The notes: generated by a model from the letters alone, not told the origin. 48,453 nucleotides of DNA from Pontibacter diazotrophicus (GCF_003367245.1 NZ_QRGR01000040.1:1-48453), one strand, 5' to 3'. Shown: positions 34,753-44,441, counted from the stretch's first letter. Translations and numbers: made by a program.

Positions 34753-36759
34753 ATGAAATATAAATACACACCCTTATGTTTAGTTGTGGCGGCGATGTTA
34801 GGTTTTGGACCTGTGGCGCATAGCCAGTCGTCCCTTCGCAAGGCAAATAAACAGTATGAGAATTACGAGTTCGCTTTGGCGCTGGAAAACTACCAAGAGG
34901 CCATCCAGAAACGCACACCAGATTTAGAGACAGCCACACGCATTGCGGATGCATACCGCCTGACGCGCCAGACAGAGCAAGCCGAAAACTGGTACGGTAA
35001 AATAGTGAAGATGACCGGCCGCGAGCCGATGAACCTGTTCTACTTTGCGGAGGCACTGCGCAGCAATGGCAAGTATGCGGAAGCAAAAGAGCAGTATATG
35101 GCATGGGGCGAAGAGATGCCTGACAAAGCGGAGCAGGCCCAGGAGCTGATAGAGGCAACAGAAATGGCAGCCAGGTGGATGAAACAGCCTGCCGTGGCCA
35201 AGGTAGAGCCGCTGCAAGTATTAAATTATGCCAACTACTCCGACTTCAGCCCAATGCAGTACGGTAACAAAGGCATCATCTTTACTTCTGACAGGGGAGT
35301 GAAGCCTGTCACCGGCGATAAAAAGAAAGATCAGGCGCAGTTGCACGGCTGGACCGGCCGCCCTTATCTGCAGCTGTTTACTGCTGAGCAGGATGTGCAG
35401 GGTAACTGGGGCAACCCAATGCCACTGCAGGATGTCATCAACTCTGATTATCACAACGCTACTGCTTCTGCCGCTGAGGATGGTAAAACGCTCTACTTTA
35501 CCCGCACGCAGGTAATGCAGAGAAAAACACATGTAAATTCTGACCCAACCAGTTGGGTAAAAGCGGCTGAGCCAGAGGTGAAGGATTACGTGAACCGCCT
35601 GGAGATATTTACAGCTGAGAAACAAAGCGGAAACTGGAGCAATATTCAGCCTTTCGTGTACAACAAGGTAGAGGAATATTCAGTAGGGCACCCCGCACTG
35701 TCACCCGATGGGCAGGTGCTGTACTTTGTGTCTGATATGCCGGGCGGTATGGGCGACACAGATGTATACTACTCCCTTCGCAAGGCTGATGGCAGCTGGG
35801 GTGAACCGATAAATGCAGGAGTTGTTGTCAACACGCCGGGCCGTGAGAGTTTTCCTTATGTAGATGCCAAGGGCAAGCTATTCTTTGCTTCTGATGGCCA
35901 CGTAGGTATGGGTGAACTCGATATCTTCTCAGCTGAGGGAACACAAGGCAACTGGCAAAAAGTTAAAAACCTGGGTTACCCGGTTAATACGCCGAAGAAC
36001 GACTACGGCATCATGTTTACTGAGCCGGGCAAGAAAGGGCTTCTCTCTTCTAACCGCGATGCCAGCAATGGAACGGATGACATATTCACCTTCGATATCC
36101 TGAATAAGCCGGTAGTGCTTGCCATCACTACACTCGAGCGTAAGCAAGACAAGCAGAAGCGTACTGTGCAGGAGCTTCTTCCGGAAACAAGAATCGTAAT
36201 GGCGCAGAAGAGTTTAGAAGATTCTACTGTGTTTGTCACAGACAATAGCGGTAAGCACTTCTTAGATGGCAGAGCAGGGGATACCTATACCTTTATGGGT
36301 GCGAAGCACGGTTACCTGAAAATGCAAACTACTGCAGAGGTACCAGCTACAGCCCCTGACACCGTAGAAGTTGTGTTGCTGTTCGATAAGAATGAGCTGG
36401 AGAAAGCCATCGTACTGGAGAACATCTACTACGACCTTGACAAATCGGATATTCGTACGGATGCTGCAAGTGAGCTAAACAAGCTGGCAACGCTGCTGGA
36501 GAACAACCCGCAGATTGAGATAGAGCTGAGTGCCCACACCGATAGCCGCGAAAGCCAGGATTACAACCAGATACTTTCAGAGCGAAGAGCGCAGGCTGCC
36601 GTAGATTACCTGGTATCCAGGGGCATAGACAGAAGCAGGCTGACGGCCAAAGGCTATGGTAAAACAAGACTGGTGAATGGCTGCGGGGATGGTGTGGTAT
36701 GCCCCGAGGAAGATCATCAGAAGAATCGCCGTACAGAATTCGTCATCAAAAAGAACTAA
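34753..36759 (+). CDS. TPR/PD40/OmpA protein, PorE/SprE-like T9SS component
   Basis: This 668-residue protein joins TPR-like helices (about 25-150; QYENYEFALALENYQEAIQ), a PD40/WD40-like propeller (about 160-470; SPDGQVLYFVSDMPGGMGDTD and FASDGHVGMGELDIFSAEG), a regulatory-like beta domain (480-550), and an OmpA C-terminal domain (about 560-668; IYYDLDKSDIRTDAASELNKL, LSAHTDSRESQDYN) that grips peptidoglycan. PorE of P. gingivalis has this architecture, but is a lipoprotein; this protein has a cleavable signal (VAHSQS) without lipobox. Three genes in a row (cargo, PorP/SprF, this protein) form a complete display cassette, with 18 bases between the last two. Confidence 0.92.
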   Translation: MKYKYTPLCLVVAAMLGFGPVAHSQSSLRKANKQYENYEFALALENYQEAIQKRTPDLETATRIADAYRLTRQTEQAENWYGKIVKMTGREPMNLFYFAEALRSNGKYAEAKEQYMAWGEEMPDKAEQAQELIEATEMAARWMKQPAVAKVEPLQVLNYANYSDFSPMQYGNKGIIFTSDRGVKPVTGDKKKDQAQLHGWTGRPYLQLFTAEQDVQGNWGNPMPLQDVINSDYHNATASAAEDGKTLYFTRTQVMQRKTHVNSDPTSWVKAAEPEVKDYVNRLEIFTAEKQSGNWSNIQPFVYNKVEEYSVGHPALSPDGQVLYFVSDMPGGMGDTDVYYSLRKADGSWGEPINAGVVVNTPGRESFPYVDAKGKLFFASDGHVGMGELDIFSAEGTQGNWQKVKNLGYPVNTPKNDYGIMFTEPGKKGLLSSNRDASNGTDDIFTFDILNKPVVLAITTLERKQDKQKRTVQELLPETRIVMAQKSLEDSTVFVTDNSGKHFLDGRAGDTYTFMGAKHGYLKMQTTAEVPATAPDTVEVVLLFDKNELEKAIVLENIYYDLDKSDIRTDAASELNKLATLLENNPQIEIELSAHTDSRESQDYNQILSERRAQAAVDYLVSRGIDRSRLTAKGYGKTRLVNGCGDGVVCPEEDHQKNRRTEFVIKKN

Positions 36760-36800
36760 CATCACTATCAGTTGGTTCATGCGCATTACATTTTAACTGT

Positions 36801-36840
36801 CTGCAGATTCCCCTCCTGGGGGTAGGGGTGGGTTTTGCAG
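36801..36840. repeat. G-rich/C-rich palindromic intergenic element
   Basis: Between the OmpA gene and its terminator, a C-rich run (CCCCTCCTGGGGG) is followed by GTAGGGGTGGGTT. Ends CTGCA and TGCAG are complementary and CCCC can pair with GGGG, giving a compact hairpin. I recall similar strings in intergenic regions of related genomes, so this may be one copy of a dispersed element. Only one copy is visible here. Confidence 0.4.
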
Positions 36841-36899
36841 AACAGCTTCGTGCGAAGTATCCAATTGATAACGGTATAATTCTAACAAACACCAACAAG

Positions 36900-36933
36900 A
36901 AAGCGGCTACCCAGTTGGATAGCCGCTTTTTCA
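36900..36933 (+). terminator. Terminator of the adhesin-PorP-OmpA operon
   Basis: A 10-bp perfect stem (AAAGCGGCTA at 36900-36909, TAGCCGCTTT at 36920-36929) is followed by a T-run. It lies 140 bases past the OmpA stop and 50 before the convergent dehydrogenase stop, and could serve both sides. Confidence 0.85.
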
Positions 36934-36983
36934 TTTAAAATTATTTTTGCTTTCTGTCTTTTAATCTTCGTTGTATCTAAAGC

Positions 36984-38168
36984 TTACTTCTTGGCGGCTA
37001 CACGATAAATAACACCATTATCATCATCCGCAATCAGAAGAGAACCATCCCGGTGTTGTGCTAAGCCTACTGGCCGCCCGAAATGGGACTTGCCATCCTC
37101 CATTAAGAATCCGGTTACAAAATCTTCAATGCGCTTAGGCTGGCCGTTTTCAAAACGCACCCGCACTACATTATAACCAACAGGTTCGCTTCGATTCCAG
37201 GAGCCGTGCATTGTTGCAATAGCGTCTCCACTGTATTCCTGCGGAAATTGTGAGCCAGTGTAAAAAATGAAGTCCATAGGAGCAGCGTGTGCATCATACA
37301 TCAATACAGGGAATTCTGTTTTCTTTGCATATTCTTCCCATGTCATACCTTGTGGCGGCTCATCGGCCAGGTTGGCTTTGCCGTCTTCGAACACATAAGG
37401 CCATCCGTAGTTTCCTCCATCAATAATCTTATTGAGTTCCTCCTTCTGTGTCGTGTCTCCCAGCCAGTCAATACCGTGGTCGAAGCCATAGAGTTCCTTT
37501 GTTTGTGGATGCCAGTCAAAGCCAATTAGGTTGCGCAGGCCTTTGGCGTAGATGCGGCGGCCGGAGCCATCCGGTTTCATCTGTACCAGTGTGGCGTTTT
37601 CTTCGTGTGTCTCCCCACAGGCATTACATGTACTGCCTACCTGTATATACAGCAATCCATCAGGCCCAAACTCAAGGCTGCGATCAGGGTGCTGACCGGC
37701 TTCCGGAAAGCCATTGGCTATTTCCTTCAGTTCTCCGAGGCTGCCATCTTTGTTGATGGTAGCAGTATAGATTTCATTCACCGTCATCAGGTATGCTTTT
37801 CCGTCGCGAATAGCAATGCCATGCATGTCTTTTTTAGTGGCAACCACTTTCTGCTGGTCGGCTTTCCCGTCGTTATTCGTGTCACGGATCATGGTCACGG
37901 TGCCTTTGTCCCGGTCTGTTGCATACACGGTGCCGTCAGTATGCACGGCCAGCATGCGGGGCTTGTTGAGGTTTTCGGCAAACTTGGTGATAGTGAAGCC
38001 TGCAGGTACTTTCAGCTGGCGCACCCGTTCGTCGGTGGCGGGTACTTTAACAGGTTTATAAATGTGCCCTTCCATAGAGGCGCTTATCGGCTGGTCGCTG
38101 TTTTGTGCCGTGGCAGCCGAAAAAGTGAAGGCTAACCCTACTGCCAATACGGTGTTAAATGTTTTCAT
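36984..38168 (-). CDS. PQQ-dependent sugar dehydrogenase-type propeller protein
   Basis: This 394-residue exported protein is a six-bladed propeller of the soluble glucose/sorbosone dehydrogenase family, which oxidises sugars in the periplasm with pyrroloquinoline quinone. Residues 1-22 form a signal (FTFSAATAQ); the ATG at 38168 is preferred over one 11 codons upstream because it puts the signal at the start. Family marks are VPAGFTITKFAENLNKPRML, DMHGIAIRDGKAYL, ERGSLEFGPDGLLY-like sequence and the cysteine pair GSTCNACGE, which is not a haem CxxCH. It ends LLIADDDNGVIYRV. PQQ synthesis genes are not in this window. It diverges from a TonB receptor 190 bases away. Confidence 0.9.
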   Translation of the reverse strand: MKTFNTVLAVGLAFTFSAATAQNSDQPISASMEGHIYKPVKVPATDERVRQLKVPAGFTITKFAENLNKPRMLAVHTDGTVYATDRDKGTVTMIRDTNNDGKADQQKVVATKKDMHGIAIRDGKAYLMTVNEIYTATINKDGSLGELKEIANGFPEAGQHPDRSLEFGPDGLLYIQVGSTCNACGETHEENATLVQMKPDGSGRRIYAKGLRNLIGFDWHPQTKELYGFDHGIDWLGDTTQKEELNKIIDGGNYGWPYVFEDGKANLADEPPQGMTWEEYAKKTEFPVLMYDAHAAPMDFIFYTGSQFPQEYSGDAIATMHGSWNRSEPVGYNVVRVRFENGQPKRIEDFVTGFLMEDGKSHFGRPVGLAQHRDGSLLIADDDNGVIYRVAAKK

Positions 38169-38197
38169 AGTTTTACTTTGTGTCTTGTGTCGTAGCG

Positions 38198-38216
38198 GCA
38201 TCCTGAAACAGGATGC
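38198..38216. repeat. 8-bp perfect hairpin in the sugar dehydrogenase leader
   Basis: GCATCCTG (38198-38205) and CAGGATGC (38209-38216) enclose AAA. It lies 30-48 bases before the minus-strand dehydrogenase ATG. On the plus strand a T-rich tract (TTTCTGTTT) follows, so it could end antisense transcription, or it could be an operator. Confidence 0.55.
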
Positions 38217-38360
38217 TTTCTGTTTAATTCTTATCTATAACTTGAAGTATGGAGAATTGTTACAAGCAGGTACCAAGGGTGCTTTGCTGAAAGATAATAA
38301 AATAGTGTTCAAACCTTGAGCAGCTTCTTCCGTTTTGAGATTATTACTAAACAGTTTCTG

Positions 38361-40652
38361 ATGAAGATTTCTTTACCTCTATCCTCCTTTCTCCTCTTTT
38401 TTTTGATGGCTTTTCTGCCGCAGGCGCTGCTGGCCCAGCGGCTTGTGAGTGGCCGGGTGCTGGACGCCCGTAGTGAATTACCACTGGAAGGTGTTACCGT
38501 TACGGCCAGTACCGGGGAGCAGGCTATTACAAACGAGCTGGGTGACTTTGGCTTATCCGTGTCGGAAAGAGCAAGAAGATTAGTCTTCAGCTACCTCGGC
38601 TACACAACACAAAGGGTAGCGGTTCCCCCAACCGGTGAGGAACTGCGTGTGCTCCTGCAGCCTAGCGCTGCCAGCCTGCAGGAGGTAGTGATAACAGGGT
38701 ATGAAAGTAATCGGCCCTTGCTGCAAACCCCCGGAGCTGTGAGCCTGATAGAGCGGGAGGTGATAGAGCGCTTCGATGAAAGCTCCATTGTAAGAGCCGT
38801 GAACACAGTGCCAGGTGTGCGGATGGAGGAGCGTGCTCCCGCCAGCTACCGCCTTTCTATCCGGGGAAGCACCCTGCGTTCGCCCTATGGTATCCGGAAT
38901 GTGAAGATGTACTACGACGGTATTCCTTTCACAGAAGCCAACGGTACAACAGCGCTGAACCTGATGGATGCTGCTAATATTGGAAGAATTGAAGTGCTGA
39001 AAGGCCCTGCAGGTAGTATTTACGGTGCTGGTACAGGCGGCACCGTGTTGTTGGAGCCAAGACGTGCCGCTCCAGGAGAAAGCGCTTTGCAGGTTGGTGC
39101 CACCACGGGCTCCTATGGTTTCAGGCGGTATACGGCCTCCGCTGGGTTTGGCAGCGAGAAAGCCAATGTGCTGGTGCAGTATTCAAAACAGCAGTATGAT
39201 GGTTACCGTCCGCAATCAGCCATAAACCGTGATGTGCTGTTAATTACATCGGAGTTTTACCCTTCTGAGAAAAGAACGGTCGGGGCAAATATTATTTACT
39301 CCAACCTGTACTATGAGCTGCCGGGCGGATTGACACGGGAGCAGTATGAGGAGAACCCACGGCAGGCGCGGGGCGGCATGTTTGGCAGCGAAGCACAGAA
39401 TGCCTCCATGAACCAGGAAGGCATCAACGTGGGAGTGAAGCAGGAGTATAGGTTCAATGACCAGTTCAGGAATAATACCGTGTTATATGGGCTGCATCGT
39501 TTCAGGGACCATCCCTTCAATACCGACTATGAGCGCAACGCCAGCCAGGAAATCGGTGGTCGCACCAGCTTTGTTTATGATATGAACCTCGGAAGTATAG
39601 GAACTGCTTTTACAGTAGGAGGTGAGTTTCAGCGGGGTTTCGAAGCGTCCCGCACCTACGACAACAATGGTGGCGAACCAGGCGACCTCCGCTCCGACGA
39701 CGAAGTGGTGGCAAAGTCAGGATTCCTGTTTGCCCAGGCCGAGTTTGAGCTGCCTGCCGATATTATTGCCACCGCTGCACTGAGTTTGAACGACACCCGC
39801 TACGAAATAACACGGCTGCAGCAGGTAGTCACCGGCGACTATATCTATACCCGTGATTTTGAGGCGGAGCTTTCTCCAAGAATAGCCCTGCTGAAGCAGT
39901 TTTCTAATAATATATCGGTCCATGCCAGCGTAAGTTCAGGCTTTTCTCCTCCCACCGAAGAGGAGATACTCACCTCCAACGGCATTTTGAACGAAGATTT
40001 AGAAGCAGAGCGAGGCACAAACTATGAAGTAGGCGTACGCGGGTTTGCCTTGGCAGACAAATTGAGTTTTGATGTGGTCGCCTTTTACTTCCGGCTGAGT
40101 GAGACCATCGTGAGCCGGCAGGATGTGTCGAGTGTGGCTGTATTTAGAAATGTGGGCTCTACCAATCAGAGAGGAATCGAGACAAGTATAGGCTATACGT
40201 TCATAGACAAGCCAGAGCAGGCGCTGAGTTTGCTCAAAGCATGGACCAGTTATACCTACAACCATTTCCGTTTCGACGAATACCAAAGGGACGAAGATGA
40301 TTTCTCTGGCAACAGGTTAACGGGCACAGCGCCACACGCTGCCACCGCAGGCCTCGATCTCAACACTAGCCTAGGCTTTTACTTGAATGCGACAGGCACT
40401 TACGTGGATGAGATTCCGCTGGACGACGCCAACACAGTTTACGCCGATAGCTACCTTGTGCTGGGAGCGCGGGCTGGCTTTAAGCGGCAGCTAGGCTACC
40501 ACATCGGGCTGGAGATTTTTGGAGGAGTGGATAACCTGACAGATGAAAAGTACAGCCTCGGCAACGATCTGAATGCTTTTGGCGGCCGCTATTTCCAGCC
40601 TGCCCCCGACCGCAACTACTATGGCGGTATTAACATCAGCTACAGGTTGTGA
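38361..40652 (+). CDS. TonB-dependent receptor with N-terminal regulatory-like domain
   Basis: This 763-residue outer-membrane receptor imports an iron complex, vitamin or similar ligand with TonB energy. I start at the ATG at 38361; the frame before it has only a TTG start. The signal ends LPQALLAQ. A carboxypeptidase-regulatory-like domain follows (about 28-108; SGRVLDARSELPLEGVTVTA), then the plug (QEVVITGYESNRPLLQTPGAVSLI, STLRSPYGIRNVKMYYDGIP, VLKGPAGSIYGAGTGGTVLL) and barrel, ending YYGGINISYRL. It looks more like FecA/OMR siderophore-type receptors than SusC. No SusD is present. It faces the convergent DUF4136 gene with only 9 bases between the stops. Confidence 0.93.
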   Translation: MKISLPLSSFLLFFLMAFLPQALLAQRLVSGRVLDARSELPLEGVTVTASTGEQAITNELGDFGLSVSERARRLVFSYLGYTTQRVAVPPTGEELRVLLQPSAASLQEVVITGYESNRPLLQTPGAVSLIEREVIERFDESSIVRAVNTVPGVRMEERAPASYRLSIRGSTLRSPYGIRNVKMYYDGIPFTEANGTTALNLMDAANIGRIEVLKGPAGSIYGAGTGGTVLLEPRRAAPGESALQVGATTGSYGFRRYTASAGFGSEKANVLVQYSKQQYDGYRPQSAINRDVLLITSEFYPSEKRTVGANIIYSNLYYELPGGLTREQYEENPRQARGGMFGSEAQNASMNQEGINVGVKQEYRFNDQFRNNTVLYGLHRFRDHPFNTDYERNASQEIGGRTSFVYDMNLGSIGTAFTVGGEFQRGFEASRTYDNNGGEPGDLRSDDEVVAKSGFLFAQAEFELPADIIATAALSLNDTRYEITRLQQVVTGDYIYTRDFEAELSPRIALLKQFSNNISVHASVSSGFSPPTEEEILTSNGILNEDLEAERGTNYEVGVRGFALADKLSFDVVAFYFRLSETIVSRQDVSSVAVFRNVGSTNQRGIETSIGYTFIDKPEQALSLLKAWTSYTYNHFRFDEYQRDEDDFSGNRLTGTAPHAATAGLDLNTSLGFYLNATGTYVDEIPLDDANTVYADSYLVLGARAGFKRQLGYHIGLEIFGGVDNLTDEKYSLGNDLNAFGGRYFQPAPDRNYYGGINISYRL

Positions 40653-40661
40653 GGTGTAGCT

Positions 40662-41276
40662 TTAGTGCGTAATATCAGGTGTTGGAGGGAACCGTGACAT
40701 AATGTTTGCCACAACTACGGGTATATAAGAGTTCTCCAGGGCAGCAGGGTCTATTTCAGAATCGACCCAGCCACGCCAGACCAGCTCATTTGTGTTTGGA
40801 TCAATGAGATCTATCACCAGGGTGCCGATGTTGTATCTTCTGATGTCCATATAGTTTGGCACACCTGCATAGCTGTAACGGTAGCGATACCCATACCAGT
40901 AGGCGTAGCCATAACTTGGAGGCAGGTTAGAATCCTGCGTCACGAGTTGGGCTGTATCTACTGCAATGTCGTAAGCCACCAGTAAGTCCGGCGTTCCATC
41001 CACTACCAGGTCTAACCCTTGTTTCACAAGTTCACTGGCCACGGCTCCCTTTACTCTATCATCTACAAGTGTACTGAATGCAGGGCCTGAACCTCCTGCA
41101 ACAGGAGTCGGTACTTCTGCCCGGTACCAGCCAAAGGTACGGTACTTCCTGTAATTGACGGTGGGGTCATACACATACTGTACATCTGCCAGTGGAAGGC
41201 GGGCGCACCCGCTCGCAGAAAGCAGGAAAATAAATAGCAGGAAAAAAATGCCAAAGGGTGTGGTGGCTTTCATCAT
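40662..41276 (-). CDS. DUF4136 lipoprotein
   Basis: This 204-residue lipoprotein (FLLSASGCARL, Cys24) matches DUF4136, a widespread Bacteroidota family of unknown function. Family stretches include YDPTVNYRKYRTFGWY, DDRVKGAVASELVKQGLD and TLVIDLIDPNTNELVWRGWVD, ending AALENSYIPVVVANIMSRFP. A tyrosine-rich loop (YGYAYWYGYRYRYSYAG) lies near residue 125. Two consecutive ATG codons (41276 and 41273) follow a good ribosome-binding site (GAGGAG). Likely periplasmic side of a membrane; role unknown. Confidence 0.9.
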   Translation of the reverse strand: MMKATTPFGIFFLLFIFLLSASGCARLPLADVQYVYDPTVNYRKYRTFGWYRAEVPTPVAGGSGPAFSTLVDDRVKGAVASELVKQGLDLVVDGTPDLLVAYDIAVDTAQLVTQDSNLPPSYGYAYWYGYRYRYSYAGVPNYMDIRRYNIGTLVIDLIDPNTNELVWRGWVDSEIDPAALENSYIPVVVANIMSRFPPTPDITH

Positions 41277-41461
41277 TTTAAACTCCTCTTGATATCTAAA
41301 GGATGTAACGAGGTATATACGGTAGCTGTTGTAACGGCGCCAGCGGCAGTGCCTCCAGCACCGGAATATACAAAATATTGAATGATTGTTCTAATTATTC
41401 CTGCTACACATGCTTTAGGCTGATTTCTATATAGGAGCCACTCTTTTGGGACAGGCACAAA

Positions 41462-41495
41462 AAAGCCCCGCAACAAAAAATTGCTGCGGGGCTTT
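41462..41495 (-). terminator. Terminator after gcvP
   Basis: An 11-bp perfect stem (AAAGCCCCGCA at 41462-41472, TGCGGGGCTTT at 41485-41495) lies 28 bases past the gcvP stop. On the minus strand it leads into a T-run. Confidence 0.88.
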
Positions 41496-41522
41496 CTATT
41501 TTAACAGGAGTTGAGCGTTAGT

Positions 41523-44441
41523 TTAGCCTACAGCTACCATCTCATTTCCATTCTCATTATAAGCCTCAATTGGGGCACAGGAGCAGATCAGGTTGCGGTC
41601 GCCGTATGCGCTATCGATGCGGCTAACAGTTGGCCATACTTTGTTGTCGCGCAGGTAAGCCATCGGGAATACTGCCTTCTCACGGCTGTATGGTCTTTCC
41701 CAATTCTCTGTCATCACAACTTTTAAGGTATGCGGCGCATGCTTCAGCACGTTCGCTTTCTGGTCTGCTTTGCCGTCTTCAACCTCGCGGATTTCTTCTC
41801 GAATAGATATCATCACATCGCAGAACCTGTCCAATTCTTCCTGTGCCTCAGACTCTGTTGGCTCCACCATCAGCGTGCCGGCAACCGGGAAAGATACGGT
41901 AGGCGCATGGAAACCGTAGTCCATCAGGCGCTTCGCAATATCTTCTACCTCTACACCCACTTTCTTGAAGTTACGGCAATCGAGAATCATCTCGTGTGCA
42001 CAACGGCCTTTAGAACCTACATACAGCACAGGGTAATGCTTCTCTAAGCGCGCCTTAATGTAATTGGCGTTCAGGATGGCAACTTTGGTTGCCTCTGTCA
42101 AACCTTCGCCGCCCATCATGGCAATGTAAGCGTAAGAGATAGGCAGAATAGAAGCAGAACCCCAAGGCGCTGCAGACACTGCATTAATAGCCTCACCACG
42201 GCCTAAGTCCACCACCGCGTGGCCCGGCAGGAACGGAGCCAGGTCCTTCACCACACCGATAGGTCCCATGCCTGGGCCACCACCACCGTGAGGGATACAG
42301 AAGGTTTTATGCAGGTTCAGGTGGCAAACGTCGGCTCCGATGGTAGCCGGAGAAGTCAGGCCAACCTGGGCATTCATGTTGGCACCGTCCATATATACGC
42401 GGCCGCCGTTGTCGTGGATTATCTGGCAGATCTCGATGATGCTCTCCTCATACACACCGTGTGTGGAAGGATAAGTCACCATCAGGCACGAAAGTTCGTT
42501 TTTATACTGCTCTGCCTTCGCACGCAGGTCAGCCACATCGATGTTTCCTTTCTCATCGCACTTCACAATCACCACTTTCATGCCGGCCATTACCGCAGAA
42601 GCAGGGTTGGTACCGTGTGCAGAAGAAGGGATAAGCGAAACAGTACGATGGTGGTCGCCACGTGACTCGTGATAAGCACGGATAACCATCAGGCCGGCAT
42701 ACTCACCTTGTGCACCGGAATTAGGCTGCAGCGACATCGCATCAAACTGTGTCACCTCGCACAGCCAGGCCTCCAGGTCAGCGAAGATCTGCTGATAGCC
42801 TTTTGTCTGGTCAGCCGGGGCAAAGGGGTGCAACTGTCCGATTTCTGGCCAGGTTACCGGAATCATCTCTGCTGTGGCGTTTAGCTTCATGGTGCAGGAG
42901 CCGAGTGGAATCATGGAGTGCACCAGCGAAATATCCTTGTTCTCAAGAGACTTCATGTAGCGCGTCATCTCCAGCTCTGAATGGTGCTTGTTAAACACCT
43001 CGTGCTGCAGGTATGCACTCTTACGGATCAGGCTGTCGGCCCAGGTCACGTCTGTTTCTGCAGAAAGTTCGTCTATGTTTAACACATCGGCAGGTTTGCC
43101 AGCCACCTTCGCGAATACCGCTAAGATATCCTTCACATCCTGCAGCTCTGTGTTCTGGTTAAGCGAAATGCCGATGTTCTTTTCACCAAAGTAACGGAAG
43201 TTGATACCTGCAGCTTCTGCCTCCTGGCGGATGGCCTGCTGCAGGTCGGCACTCTCTACTGCTATTTTCAGCGTGTCGAAATACTGCTCGTTCTGCTGCT
43301 CAAAGCCTAAGGCCTTTAAGCCGTTTTCCAGTTGCTGCGTCAGAGCATAAGTGTTCAGGCCAATGTACTTCAGGCGGCGTGGCCCGTGGTAAACGGCATA
43401 CATCCCCGCCATCACGCCCAGCAGTACCTGCGCTGTACAGATGTTGGAAGTAGCTTTCTCGCGGCGGATGTGCTGCTCACGTGTCTGCAGGGCCATGCGG
43501 TAAGCCTTGTCACCTGCCGCATCCACAGAAACACCAATAATGCGGCCCGGGAGCACACGCTTGAAAGTATCTTTTGTAGCGAAGTAACCAGCGTGTGGTC
43601 CGCCAAAGCCCATCGGCACACCAAAGCGCTGCGTCGTGCCCACTACGGCATCGGCACCCATCTCACCCGGAGGTGTCAATAAGGTAAGCGAAAGTATATC
43701 CGCAGCCACTGCTACCAGTATATCCTGGGCATGGGCGCGGCTGATGAAATCTGTATAATCGTATACCGCACCGTCGGCAGCCGGATATTGCAGCATAGCG
43801 CCGAACAACGTCTCGTCTTCCAGGTTGGCTTCGCGATGGTTTCCTATTACCAGTTCAATGCCAAGCGGCGTGGCACGCGACAGCAGTACATCTATTGTTT
43901 GCGGCAGCACTTGTTCCGATACAAAGAAACGGGTGGCGTTTTTGCGGGAGCCTTTGCGCTGTGAGAAGAACATACCCATTGCCTCGGCAGCAGCAGTGCC
44001 CTCATCCAGCAAAGAGGCATTGGCAATCTCCATCCCCGTCAGGTCCATCACCATTGTCTGGTAGTTGATCAGCGCCTCCAGGCGGCCCTGGGCAATTTCG
44101 GCCTGGTAAGGAGTATAGGCCGTGTACCAGCCCGGGTTCTCCATAATGTTGCGAAGTATAACCGGGGGCACCACCGTATCATTGTATCCAAGGCCGATGT
44201 ACGACTTGAATACTTTATTCTGCTTTGCAATCTGGCTGAACTTGTTCAGGAAGTCTTTCTCAGAAAGAGCCTTTGGCAGGTTCAGTGGTTTTTTTAAGCG
44301 AATGGCGGCTGGTACCGTCTCCTCAATCAGTTGGTCCAGCGAGTCTGCCCCAATAGTCTGAAGCATATACTGCATCTGCTCTTTATCGGGGCCGTTGTGG
44401 CGCTCCTTAAATACATCTGCAGGTTTGGTTTTAAAAATCAT
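41523..44441 (-). CDS. gcvP: Glycine dehydrogenase (decarboxylating), P-protein
   Basis: GcvP decarboxylates glycine with pyridoxal phosphate and hands the aminomethyl group to the lipoylated H-protein of the glycine cleavage system. This is the full one-chain form (972 residues), not split into subunits. The start ATG at 44441 gives MIFKTKPADVFKERHNGPDKE, the usual N-terminus. Two homologous halves are seen. The PLP lysine, near residue 711, lies in CHLNLHKTFCIPHGGGGPG of the C-terminal half; the N-terminal half has GFGGPHAGYFATKD. The end is NLICSCAPIEAYN. H- and T-protein genes are not adjacent. No glycine riboswitch was recognised in the leader. Confidence 0.98.
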   Translation of the reverse strand: MIFKTKPADVFKERHNGPDKEQMQYMLQTIGADSLDQLIEETVPAAIRLKKPLNLPKALSEKDFLNKFSQIAKQNKVFKSYIGLGYNDTVVPPVILRNIMENPGWYTAYTPYQAEIAQGRLEALINYQTMVMDLTGMEIANASLLDEGTAAAEAMGMFFSQRKGSRKNATRFFVSEQVLPQTIDVLLSRATPLGIELVIGNHREANLEDETLFGAMLQYPAADGAVYDYTDFISRAHAQDILVAVAADILSLTLLTPPGEMGADAVVGTTQRFGVPMGFGGPHAGYFATKDTFKRVLPGRIIGVSVDAAGDKAYRMALQTREQHIRREKATSNICTAQVLLGVMAGMYAVYHGPRRLKYIGLNTYALTQQLENGLKALGFEQQNEQYFDTLKIAVESADLQQAIRQEAEAAGINFRYFGEKNIGISLNQNTELQDVKDILAVFAKVAGKPADVLNIDELSAETDVTWADSLIRKSAYLQHEVFNKHHSELEMTRYMKSLENKDISLVHSMIPLGSCTMKLNATAEMIPVTWPEIGQLHPFAPADQTKGYQQIFADLEAWLCEVTQFDAMSLQPNSGAQGEYAGLMVIRAYHESRGDHHRTVSLIPSSAHGTNPASAVMAGMKVVIVKCDEKGNIDVADLRAKAEQYKNELSCLMVTYPSTHGVYEESIIEICQIIHDNGGRVYMDGANMNAQVGLTSPATIGADVCHLNLHKTFCIPHGGGGPGMGPIGVVKDLAPFLPGHAVVDLGRGEAINAVSAAPWGSASILPISYAYIAMMGGEGLTEATKVAILNANYIKARLEKHYPVLYVGSKGRCAHEMILDCRNFKKVGVEVEDIAKRLMDYGFHAPTVSFPVAGTLMVEPTESEAQEELDRFCDVMISIREEIREVEDGKADQKANVLKHAPHTLKVVMTENWERPYSREKAVFPMAYLRDNKVWPTVSRIDSAYGDRNLICSCAPIEAYNENGNEMVAVG

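Noticed and set aside
41273..41476. 67-codon minus-strand frame ending at the DUF4136 start
   Set aside because: Only a TTG start inside the gcvP terminator hairpin is available; a glycine/alanine-rich stretch is intriguing, but no ribosome-binding site or homologue is recognised.
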